A stretch of DNA of 64,000 nt from NCBI RefSeq assembly GCF_021228295.1, contig NZ_JAJQPD010000005.1, positions 186,001 through 250,000 of the forward strand, in the 5' to 3' direction. Position numbers and translations under genes: made by a program. Source of the stretch: Agromyces humatus (GTDB lineage: Bacteria > Actinomycetota > Actinomycetes > Actinomycetales > Microbacteriaceae). The notes beneath the pieces were generated by a model that saw only the letters and a list, made by a program, of their open reading frames with translations, was not told the DNA's origin and made no database searches. The first letter of the stretch is position 1. Each line of letters opens with the position of its first letter. This document shows positions 1-6,836 of this stretch, one piece after another.

Positions 1-167
1 CGACCTCGCGCGCCGATCGGCGAGCGGCGGATGCCCCGAGCATGAGCCGCACGATCTGCTCGAGCTGCGGCTGGTCGAGCTTCTGGAACAGCACGATCTC
101 GTCGATGCGGTTCAGGAACTCGGGCCGCATGGCCTCACGCACCTTGCCCATGACGCGGTTGCGCACG
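1..167 (-). pseudogene. Fragment of clpC 3' region at window edge
   Basis: This stretch is nearly identical to 7076-7242 inside the intact clpC gene. On the minus strand it encodes the late D2 segment containing [15 protein letters not shown]. Similarity stops abruptly at about 167/168, where unrelated sequence begins, so the copy has no upstream coding part. The left side runs off the window, so the copy may continue to a full clpC 3' end. Nothing recognisable lies between 168 and the operator at 323. Confidence 0.85.
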
Positions 168-322
168 GGTAGCGGGGGTGACGGGCGCCGGTGCTCGACC
201 CGCCAGCCCATGACGTTGGCGACGTCGATCACGACGACGAGCGCGGTCCGGATGTCGCGGGGCGGGCCGTCCGCCGATCATGGCACCTTCTGCACCGAGC
301 AAGCCCCGAGGTTCCGCACTGG

Positions 323-348
323 TAGTAGTACTATCGATAGTGCTACTA
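323..348. promoter_or_regulatory. MerR-type operator/promoter
   Basis: This is an inverted repeat with 11-bp arms, TAGTAGTACTA and TAGTGCTACTA, around TCGA, with one mismatch. It ends 7 bp before the ATG of the MerR gene. TACTAT at 344-349 would be a -10 box exactly six bases before that ATG, which suggests a leaderless autoregulated transcript. No Shine-Dalgarno is present. Confidence 0.75.
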
Positions 349-355
349 TCAGCGC

Positions 356-1021
356 ATGCGGATCTCCGAACTCAGCCGGCGAAGCGGCGCTCCCGTCTCG
401 ACCCTGAAGTACTACCTGCGTGAGGGGCTGGTGCACGAGGGCGATCGCCTGAGTGGCAACCAGACCGATTACGACGAATCCCATGTGCAACGCGTGCGCC
501 TCGTGCGCGCCCTGCTCGAGACGGGTGGGTTGTCGATCGCCGCCGCGAAGCGGGTGCTCACGACGCTCGACGCCGAGGACAGCTCGATCGCCCACACGTT
601 CGCGGCCGCGCAGCACGCGATGACCGACGGTCGCGCGCACGGCGACGTATCCGAGACCTCGCGAGCACGGGTGGCCGCACTCGCCGACGCACAGGGCTGG
701 CGCACGTCGCCCGACAATCCGGGATTCGGCGTCGCGGCGCGTGTGCTCGACGACTTCTCGGCGATCGGCTTCGAGCCGTCCGACTCGTACCTCGGCGCGT
801 ACGCCTCGGCGGCCGACCAGATCGCACGGGCCGATCTCTCGGCCCTGATCGGCCGCGAAAGCCCCGAGCTCACCGCCGAGTTGATGGTCGTCGGCACCGT
901 GGTGGGCGACGCGCTCATCGCGGGGCTCCGGCGTCTCGCCCACCAGGAGGCGACGGCCGAGCTGTTCCCCACCTCCGACGCAGCGAGCCCGCACACCACG
1001 CAACGAAAGGATCTGCCATGA
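356..1021 (+). CDS. MerR family transcriptional regulator
   Basis: The 221-residue protein opens with the MerR winged-helix signature (MRISELSRRSGAPVSTLKYY, then YLREGLVHEG). A dimerisation helix and a long C-terminal region of about 130 residues follow, so it is larger than metal-type MerR proteins and fits an organic-effector sensor. No Cys cluster for metals is visible. The near-perfect palindrome directly upstream is its probable operator. Its stop overlaps the start of the next gene (ATGA), so the epimerase-like enzyme is very likely its target. The ligand is unknown. Confidence 0.88.
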   Translation: MRISELSRRSGAPVSTLKYYLREGLVHEGDRLSGNQTDYDESHVQRVRLVRALLETGGLSIAAAKRVLTTLDAEDSSIAHTFAAAQHAMTDGRAHGDVSETSRARVAALADAQGWRTSPDNPGFGVAARVLDDFSAIGFEPSDSYLGAYASAADQIARADLSALIGRESPELTAELMVVGTVVGDALIAGLRRLAHQEATAELFPTSDAASPHTTQRKDLP

Positions 1022-1941
1022 CCACCCACGTCGTCCTCGGGGGCAACGGCGTCGTCGGACGCGAGACGATCGCGGCCCTCCGCGCCGGCGACCATGAGGT
1101 GCGGGCGGTGTCGCGCACGCCCTCGCGGTCGGAGCCGGGCATCACCCGGGTCGCGGCCGACCTCCGCGATGCGACATCCGCGACCGACGCACTGCGTGGC
1201 GCCGACGTCGCCTACCTCACGGTCGGCCTGCCCTACTCGACCACGGTGTGGCGGCGAGATTGGCCGGTCATCGTGCGCAACGCGATCGACGGATGCCTCG
1301 CGGCCGGCGCCCACCTCGTGTACTTCGACAACGTCTACGCGTACGGCCGCACCGACGCACCGATGACCGCGTCGACGCCGATCAGGCCGACGAGCCGCAA
1401 GGGCGCGCTGCGTGCTGAACTGCTTCGCATGCTCGATGCCGCCCGCGACGAACACGGGCTGGAGGTCACCGTGGGTCGGTCAGCCGACTTCTACGGCCCC
1501 GGGGCGGCGACGAGTGCGTTCAACTTGTTCGCGATCGACCGCGCCGATGCCGGCAAGCCGCCGATGTGGTTGTTCGACGCGAACCAGCCCCACTCGATGA
1601 CCTATACACCCGATGTCGGCGCGGGACTGGCGGTACTGGGTACCGACGACCGTGCGCGCGGGCTCACGTGGCACCTCCCGACCGCGCCCGCCCTGACGGG
1701 CGAACAGTACCTCGCCCTCGTGTCGGGTGGCCGACTCGCGCACCGCACCATGTCACACGGCATGATGCGGTTGGGCGGGCTGTTCGCGAGCACTGCCCGC
1801 GAAACGCTCGAGATGGACTACCAGTACACGTCGCCCTATCGCTTCGACTCGACGGCATTCGAGCGCACGTTCGACGTCGCACCGACGCCGTACACCGAGG
1901 GCATCGCGAGGTCGTTGGGATACGCCGCGGCGAAGGTGTGA
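1018..1941 (+). CDS. NAD(P)-dependent epimerase/reductase-like protein (extended SDR)
   Basis: The 307-residue protein has a Rossmann fold with an N-terminal glycine motif (GGNGVVGRETI) after a short beta strand, typical of atypical/extended SDRs. The usual YxxxK is not obvious; the region FDNVYAYGRT carries a Tyr in the right area. It is translationally coupled to the MerR gene by a 4-bp overlap, suggesting that it is the regulated enzyme, perhaps acting on a small carbonyl or quinone compound. The substrate cannot be inferred. Confidence 0.8.
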   Translation: MTTHVVLGGNGVVGRETIAALRAGDHEVRAVSRTPSRSEPGITRVAADLRDATSATDALRGADVAYLTVGLPYSTTVWRRDWPVIVRNAIDGCLAAGAHLVYFDNVYAYGRTDAPMTASTPIRPTSRKGALRAELLRMLDAARDEHGLEVTVGRSADFYGPGAATSAFNLFAIDRADAGKPPMWLFDANQPHSMTYTPDVGAGLAVLGTDDRARGLTWHLPTAPALTGEQYLALVSGGRLAHRTMSHGMMRLGGLFASTARETLEMDYQYTSPYRFDSTAFERTFDVAPTPYTEGIARSLGYAAAKV

Positions 1942-2072
1942 CGCTGGTTCAGGTGGCGGCGCGAGTGGATCGCATCGACGCGTGGCGCCCGGTAATCGGA
2001 GCGAAGCCGCAGACTCCTGGTATTTCTCTCACGCGAGCAGGGCAAGTGACGCGGGTTGCGGATCGATGCTGC

Positions 2073-2092
2073 GGCGGCTCCGCTCGGCCGCC
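2073..2092 (-). terminator. Hairpin downstream of the secreted-protein gene
   Basis: GGCGGC and GCCGCC arms around TCCGCTCG form a GC-rich stem just past the stop codon of the gene at 2097-2819. No U tract is present, as is common in this GC range. The rest of 1942-2096 holds nothing I recognise. Confidence 0.45.
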
Positions 2093-2096
2093 CCGC

Positions 2097-2819
2097 CTAG
2101 TGCGATGCAGCCCAGTTCGTCAGAACGGTCAGGCTGATGCCCGACTGGGATTCGCGCTTGCTCAACCCGAGCGCGCTCGCGATCTGGCTCGCCGAGCATC
2201 CGCCGGCGTCGATCACGGTGTGGCCCGACGCCTTGCCGGTGCCATCCACGAACCGACCGGTCGAGAGGGCATAGTACTTGCCCGCGACCTTGCGGGACAC
2301 GCTGTCGGGGAGGATGGTGCCGGCGCACGAGTCGGCCGAGTTCGCCACGCCGTCGCGGTCGGTGTCGGTGGTGGTGGTCGTGCCGCCGGTCGAGCACGTG
2401 AACGTCCAGGTGAGGCTCGAGGGCCGGGTGCCGGACGTCTTGAGCGACCAGCCGAGGTTGAATGTGCTGCCGTACGGGGCGGTGTACTTCAGGCCGGATG
2501 TCGCCGGGGCGGAGTAGAACATGAAGTTGAGGCCCGAGCTGACGCTCAAGAAGATCTCGTCGCCGATGCGCGCCGGAGAGACGGTTGCGCCGATCACCTC
2601 GCCGGCCTTCAGGCTGACGGAACTGCGGTTGACCGTGTCGGCCGTCACGGTGAGGCCGTTGAAGTGGGCGCAGGTGTAGGTCGAGGTGGCCGTCGCGGTC
2701 TGGCCGGAGGGCTGAGGCTTCGCCGCGGACGCGGGCGCGACGGCGGTCGTCGCGGCCAGCGCCAAGCCGATCATGGCGCCGATGGCAGCCAGACGAGAGG
2801 TACGTGCACGTGCTCGCAT
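2097..2819 (-). CDS. Secreted protein with a thrombospondin-type-3-like calcium motif
   Basis: The chosen start gives 240 residues and has AAGGAG nine bases upstream. The N-terminus is a clear Sec signal (Arg-rich, then a hydrophobic stretch ending APASAA). A beta-rich domain of about 120 residues follows, with no family I can name. A Thr run leads into DTDRDGVANSADSC, the acidic calcium-binding pattern of thrombospondin type 3 repeats. Four Cys residues in the mature part may pair. It is probably an exported, calcium-stabilised protein; no enzyme motif is seen. Confidence 0.75.
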   Translation of the reverse strand: MRARARTSRLAAIGAMIGLALAATTAVAPASAAKPQPSGQTATATSTYTCAHFNGLTVTADTVNRSSVSLKAGEVIGATVSPARIGDEIFLSVSSGLNFMFYSAPATSGLKYTAPYGSTFNLGWSLKTSGTRPSSLTWTFTCSTGGTTTTTDTDRDGVANSADSCAGTILPDSVSRKVAGKYYALSTGRFVDGTGKASGHTVIDAGGCSASQIASALGLSKRESQSGISLTVLTNWAASH

Positions 2820-3080
2820 GTTGGGGCACTCCTTGCCTTCAGGTCGCGGTATCGCCATTGACACCGCGCCCGTCGAGCGGGCGCGATACATGAGATTTCC
2901 TATCAGTTCAGGCTGAATGACGCCACTGTGCTCGCCTCGATGAGCGGAATCTCCTTGCCATCGAGCACGCGAAGCGGCTCAGCCAGGAGGATCGTGGACA
3001 TCGGCGCGCATCGTGATACTCCTCCCGGCCGTCGTCGACTGACGGTGTGCGGCGAACGTATCTGGCCATGGATGTCACGA

Positions 3081-3117
3081 CGAACGCCCGGCCCTCGCGT
3101 TGAGGGCCGGGCGTTCG
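3081..3117 (-). terminator. Rho-independent-type hairpin, copy of the clpC terminator
   Basis: A perfect 16-bp stem (CGAACGCCCGGCCCTC with its complement) surrounds a 5-base loop. The same hairpin, with one mismatch, follows clpC at 6765-6801. It has apparently been copied together with the clpC 3' end found at 3158-3418. The stretch 2820-3080 upstream contains no recognisable gene. Confidence 0.8.
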
Positions 3118-3156
3118 GGGTCTCGATACGGCGCTGGCGCGCCTACTCGACCGACG
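3118..3156. repeat. REP-like palindromic element
   Basis: Begins GGTCTCGATAC, has the inner palindrome GGCGCTGGCGCGCC and ends CTACTCGACCGACGG. Related copies lie at 7903-7941, 8847-8880 and 30790-30838. It abuts the stop codon of the chimeric reading frame on its right, as the 30.8-kb copy abuts a sigma factor stop. Elements of this type recur in Microbacteriaceae genomes as far as I recall. Confidence 0.7.
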
Positions 3157-3157
3157 G

Positions 3158-3967
3158 CTACGCGGCGAGTGAGACGGTCGCGCGCGGCACCGGCGCGACG
3201 ACGAACTCGCCGCCCGCGGCATCCACTCGCACGCCCTCGCCGTCGCCGAGCGCACCGCTGACGAACAGGTCGCTGATGCGGTCGTCGATCTCGCGCTGGA
3301 TCACGCGACGCAGCGGACGGGCACCGTACTCGGGCTCGTAGCCGCGCTCCGCGAGCAGCGCCACCGCGGCATCCGTCACCTCGAAGGTGACCTCGCGCGC
3401 AGACAGGCGAGCGGCGCTGCGACGTGAAATGCCGTTCCATTCCGTGCGGATGGCACCCGGCTGGATGACGACGACGCGGATGCCGTGCGGCTCGAGCTCG
3501 ACGCGGAGCGAGTCACTCAGGCCCTCGACCGCGAACTTCGTGGCGTGGTACCAGGCTCCGAGCGGTTCGTAGATGCGTCCGCCGATGGAGGAGATGTTCA
3601 CGATGGCGCCGGAACGGCGTGCGCGCATTCCCGGCAGCACGAGCTGGGTAATGCGGGCGAGGCCGAACACGTTGACCTCGAACTGACGCCGCGCCTCGCC
3701 GATCGGCACGTCTTCGAGAGCGCCGTACGACCCGTAGCCTGCGTTGTTGACGAGCACGTCGATGCGCCCCTGTTCCGAGTCGATGCGGTCGACCGCGGCG
3801 CGGACGGACGCGTCATCCGTCACGTCCATGGCGATCGCGTGGCCGCCGGCGTCGACGAGCGCCGACATGCGGTCCACCCGCCGCGCGGCGCCGTAGACGG
3901 TGAAGCCGCGGCGCAGCAGTTCGAGTGCGGTCTGCTCGCCGATGCCGGACGAGGCACCGGTCACCAG
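3158..3967 (-). pseudogene. Chimera: truncated short-chain dehydrogenase joined to ClpC C-terminus
   Basis: Reading on the minus strand, 3967-3419 encodes a classical SDR from TALVTGASSGIG through the catalytic YHATK and up to PGAIRTEW. At [10 protein letters not shown] it switches to the last 86 residues of ClpC and stops where ClpC stops. The SDR therefore lacks its last third, and its first codons are missing: the reading frame continues upstream without ATG into the TetR remnant, and only an internal GTG at 3964 could serve as start. It looks like two deletion/recombination joints. Expression as a stable protein is doubtful. Confidence 0.8.
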
Positions 3968-4356
3968 AGCAGTTGTTCGACGCCGTATTCGCCGCCCTCA
4001 TCGCCCGGTTGGTCGCCGAGAATCCCATCGACGCCCAGCACCTCGACGAATATGCGGGTGATCTCGTCGACTCCTATCTCGAGCGCCCCGAGCTCGTTCG
4101 TCTCGCGCTGTGGGACCGCCTCGAGCGCGGCGGCGCCGGCATGCGCTCGCCCGAGCTATTGGCAACGGATGCCGCGAAGGCGGCCGCCATCGCCGACGCC
4201 CAGGCATCCGGCGTGGTCTCGACCCGGTTCGACGCCGCCGAGGCCCTCGCGATCATCATCGTGGTCGCGTCGATCCTGCCGCTCGTGCTCGACGACACCT
4301 CCGACGCGAGGGTCCGCGAGGTGGTGACGACCGCGGTCACCCGTCTCCTTGGCTGA
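3967..4356 (+). pseudogene. TetR family regulator lacking its DNA-binding domain
   Basis: From EQLFDAVFAALIARLV onward this reads as a typical TetR C-terminal ligand/dimer domain (about 130 residues, ending VTTAVTRLLG). The residues that should precede it, the helix-turn-helix ending in a 'GSKEQLF' type motif, are absent. At the joint (about 3960-3970) the sequence passes directly into the oppositely oriented SDR remnant. SDR and TetR were evidently a divergent pair whose shared promoter region and HTH were deleted. Confidence 0.78.
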
Positions 4357-4406
4357 CCATAGCGTCGACCGCGACATGCTAGCCCCGATGCAGTTCGGAT
4401 GACCAA

Positions 4407-4435
4407 GGCCCGGCCCTCCTCAGGAGGGCCGGGCC
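4407..4435. terminator. Perfect 13-bp hairpin
   Basis: GGCCCGGCCCTCC pairs perfectly with GGAGGGCCGGGCC across a TCA loop. It terminates the TetR remnant on the plus strand. It resembles the clpC terminator in its GGCCCTC core and, like that one, is followed by a scrap of clpC sequence. Confidence 0.75.
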
Positions 4436-4438
4436 GTC

Positions 4439-4460
4439 GCTCGTAGCCGCGCTCCGCGAG
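4439..4460 (-). repeat. 22-bp clpC scrap
   Basis: All 22 bases are identical to 3334-3355 within the clpC-derived part of the chimera; the intact clpC (7018-7039) differs at two positions. The scrap therefore came from the chimeric copy or a sibling of it rather than from the functional gene. Confidence 0.6.
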
Positions 4461-4527
4461 GAGCGTGGTTGCACTGCGTCTGCAGAGACGCCTCTCGGTG
4501 TACGAGTACGGGAACCATGGACAACTA

Positions 4528-4556
4528 TTGACAGTAGTGTTTGCACCTGCAATACT
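4528..4556 (+). promoter_or_regulatory. Promoter and operator of the winged-helix operon
   Basis: TTGACA (4528-4533), a 17-base spacer and AATACT (4551-4556) make a strong sigma-70-type promoter. The palindrome TTGCACCTGCAA (4541-4552) fills the spacer and touches the -10 box, with a further TGCAA half-site near 4568. This is where an autoregulatory repressor would bind. Confidence 0.7.
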
Positions 4557-4581
4557 TTGTTGGCACATGCAAGGAGAAAGC

Positions 4582-4917
4582 TTGAGTGAGTACACCGGGG
4601 ACGAAATGATGCGCATCATGGCGGCGCTGTCCAACCCGCACCGAATGCGCGTGGTCGCCACGCTCGTTCGGGGCGCCACCTACGTGAGCCAACTCGCTCG
4701 CGAGCTGGAGATCAGCAGGCCGCTGCTGCAGGTTCACCTCCGCCGCCTCGAGGCAGCCGGCCTCGTCACCTCACAACTGCAGATCTCGGAAGAGGGGAAA
4801 GCAATGAAGTTCTATTCCGTGCAACCGTTCGCACTGCAACTGAGTCCGGAGACGATCGCGCGCGGCGCGAACTCCCTCACGTTGCCCGACGCAGAGAAAG
4901 GGGGCGAACATGAGTGA
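4582..4917 (+). CDS. ArsR-like winged-helix regulator
   Basis: A TTG start at 4582, five bases after AAGGAG, gives about 111 residues. ALSNPHRMRVVATL, then YVSQLARELEISRPLLQVHLRRL is a canonical ArsR-type HTH followed by a wing. No metal-binding CxC is present, so it is probably not a metal sensor. It is the first gene of an operon: the next gene starts within its last codons (8-bp overlap). Its own promoter carries a palindrome in the spacer, suggesting autorepression of the regulator, membrane protein and hydrolase. Confidence 0.85.
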   Translation: MSEYTGDEMMRIMAALSNPHRMRVVATLVRGATYVSQLARELEISRPLLQVHLRRLEAAGLVTSQLQISEEGKAMKFYSVQPFALQLSPETIARGANSLTLPDAEKGGEHE

Positions 4918-5167
4918 GGGGCTGCTCGTCTTCCTCGCCATCGCCGGACTGCTGAGCATCATCCTCGTCGTGATCATCTGGCAGCTCGCCTCGACGTGGC
5001 GTGCCAAGGCGGCACTGGTTCGAGAGGGTGAATATCGCAAGCTCGGCGAACGCGCGGTCGCCAGCCACGAAGCGACGCAACGCCAACTCGACGGCGTTGC
5101 ATCGCAACTCGCCGAGGTCCAGGCGCGACTGGTCGCGATCGAGAAAGTCCTCACCGTCATCGATTGA
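4910..5167 (+). CDS. Small membrane-anchored coiled-coil protein
   Basis: The 85-residue protein has one N-terminal membrane helix (about residues 4-26). A charged cytoplasmic part follows, rich in Ala/Glu/Gln with heptad character (ASHEATQRQLDGVASQLAEV). It is translationally coupled to the winged-helix gene. No enzymatic motif is present. Because it sits between a repressor and a membrane hydrolase it may be a scaffold or signal relay; that is inference only. Confidence 0.75.
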   Translation: MSEGLLVFLAIAGLLSIILVVIIWQLASTWRAKAALVREGEYRKLGERAVASHEATQRQLDGVASQLAEVQARLVAIEKVLTVID

Positions 5168-5175
5168 CGCAAGGC

Positions 5176-5209
5176 CCCGGGTTACCGAGTAGGCGCTCGG
5201 CAACCCGGG
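5176..5209 (+). terminator. 14-bp intergenic hairpin (terminator or attenuator)
   Basis: CCCGGGTTACCGAG pairs with CTCGGCAACCCGGG (one mismatch) around TAGGCG. It lies between the small membrane protein and the hydrolase, so it would reduce read-through and lower hydrolase output relative to the two upstream genes. Confidence 0.65.
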
Positions 5210-5281
5210 AGAAGACCGCCGTACACGCCCAAAGGCGTGCTCTGAACACGACAAGATCTCCACCGAAAGGATAGGCGCATC

Positions 5282-6724
5282 ATGCTGCCTACAACCATGG
5301 CCCGGCTCGCAGTGTCGACATTGATCGTCGCACTCGGCATCGCCGCATCATCGACCCCGGTCGCCGCTGAGGAGCACAGCGGCTCCGCGTACACCACTGA
5401 AGACGTGTCGTTCGAGAACGACGGCCTCACCCTGCATGGCACGGTGCTCATTCCGTCGGCACAACCTGCGGCTCCCGCCGCGACGCCGTTTACGGGTGAT
5501 CCGCGTCATCCGGCCGTCGTGATCGTGTCAGGGTCGGGTGCGCGCGAGCGCTCCGACTACCTGGAGGAGGCCCGCGCGTTCGCGGCATCCGGAATCGTCA
5601 CCCTCATCTACGACAAGCGCACAGTCGGGTACTCGCTCACAGAGCGCTCGTATGCGCAGTTGGGCGACGACGCGGTCGCGGGTCTTCGACTGCTGCAGGC
5701 TCGCCCCGACGTCGATCCGGCACGCGCCGGAATGTGGGGGCACAGCGAAGGCGGCTGGGTGGTGCCATTGGCCGCGGCTTCACACGACGAGGTCGGATTC
5801 GTCATCCTGGCCGGGGCCAGCGCCCACCCGCCAGCGGAGGTGCAGGCGTGGAGCACCTGCCGGTATCTCGTGCAGTCGGGATTCCCCGAGCGATTGTGCG
5901 GGCCGGTCGGAGTCAACCTGACTCGCCTGATGGTCGAAGGCGGCCTGTTCCCCGAAGCCGCCTACGACCCGTTGCCCGCCCTGGATCAGGTGCGCGTCCC
6001 GACGCTCGTCCTGCTCGCCGAGTTCGACCAGTCGACGGCTCCCCTCACCAGCGCGCGCCTGTTCTCCGAGACGCTCAGCAGATCGACGGATGCCACGGTG
6101 TGCGTGGTGCGCCGGGCCGACCACGAATTCCACACCAGTCGGAACGGCTTCGACGGCGACGAGCACTTCGCGAACGGCTACGTGCACCTCGCGCCCGCCT
6201 GGGTCGGCAGCCTGGAGAATGGTTCGTTCGACTGCCCGTCCCCGATCGCCGCGCAGCAGGTCGGCGCGCCCGAGCCGCTCGGGCCGCTCGCGTGGTACGA
6301 GTCGATTGGGATGCATGCCGTGGCCGGGTTCGTGCTCCTCGTGGCGTTCCTGTCCTACCCGGTCTCGGCTCTGGTGCGACGTCTGAGAGGGCAACGGGAA
6401 CCCGGTCCAGCGGCGTGGCCCGCGCGTCTCGTTTCGGCCGCGGGTCTCGTCACGCTGCTCGGAACGGTGTGCCTGCTCGGCTACGTGATGGCGACGGGCG
6501 CGACCGAGCCGATCGGGCCGGTCGTTCTCGGACGCCCAGCGGTCTGGCTGCTCCTTCAGCTGCTCGCGTTGGTGGTCGTCGGCGCTGCGGCTTGGACCGG
6601 GATCGCGTGGTGGCAGGCGCGCGATCGGGTCGCTGTCGGCGCGGGCGTCAGGTTGGGCACGTTGCTCGCCGGCGCGATCGTCTTGGTGCCGTGGGCGGCG
6701 TGGTGGGGGCTGTTCACGGTGTGA
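5282..6724 (+). CDS. Exported alpha/beta hydrolase with C-terminal membrane domain
   Basis: The 480-residue protein starts with a signal peptide ending TPVAA, followed by an alpha/beta-hydrolase domain. The nucleophile elbow is GHSEGG, the acid is probably in AEFDQS, and the His in ADHEFH. The region from about residue 340 to the end has four hydrophobic helices (near 345-365, 390-410, 425-445 and 460-478), so the catalytic domain faces outside and is membrane-tethered. AAAGGA precedes the ATG by ten bases. It belongs to the winged-helix operon; the substrate is probably an ester or peptide-like compound but is unassigned. Confidence 0.8.
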   Translation: MLPTTMARLAVSTLIVALGIAASSTPVAAEEHSGSAYTTEDVSFENDGLTLHGTVLIPSAQPAAPAATPFTGDPRHPAVVIVSGSGARERSDYLEEARAFAASGIVTLIYDKRTVGYSLTERSYAQLGDDAVAGLRLLQARPDVDPARAGMWGHSEGGWVVPLAAASHDEVGFVILAGASAHPPAEVQAWSTCRYLVQSGFPERLCGPVGVNLTRLMVEGGLFPEAAYDPLPALDQVRVPTLVLLAEFDQSTAPLTSARLFSETLSRSTDATVCVVRRADHEFHTSRNGFDGDEHFANGYVHLAPAWVGSLENGSFDCPSPIAAQQVGAPEPLGPLAWYESIGMHAVAGFVLLVAFLSYPVSALVRRLRGQREPGPAAWPARLVSAAGLVTLLGTVCLLGYVMATGATEPIGPVVLGRPAVWLLLQLLALVVVGAAAWTGIAWWQARDRVAVGAGVRLGTLLAGAIVLVPWAAWWGLFTV

Positions 6725-6764
6725 CGGGTCTGCGTCCGTGCGCACAAGCCTGACTGAGAGATGA

Positions 6765-6801
6765 CGAACGCCCGGCCCTCGTGATGAGGGCAGGGCGTTC
6801 G
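6765..6801 (-). terminator. clpC terminator hairpin
   Basis: A 16-bp stem with one mismatch and a 5-base loop lies 36 bp past the clpC stop. It can serve both clpC and the convergent hydrolase gene. A perfect version lies at 3081-3117. Confidence 0.8.
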
Positions 6802-6836
6802 CTATTCCGCACTTCGGTACCGCGGATGCCGCGCGC

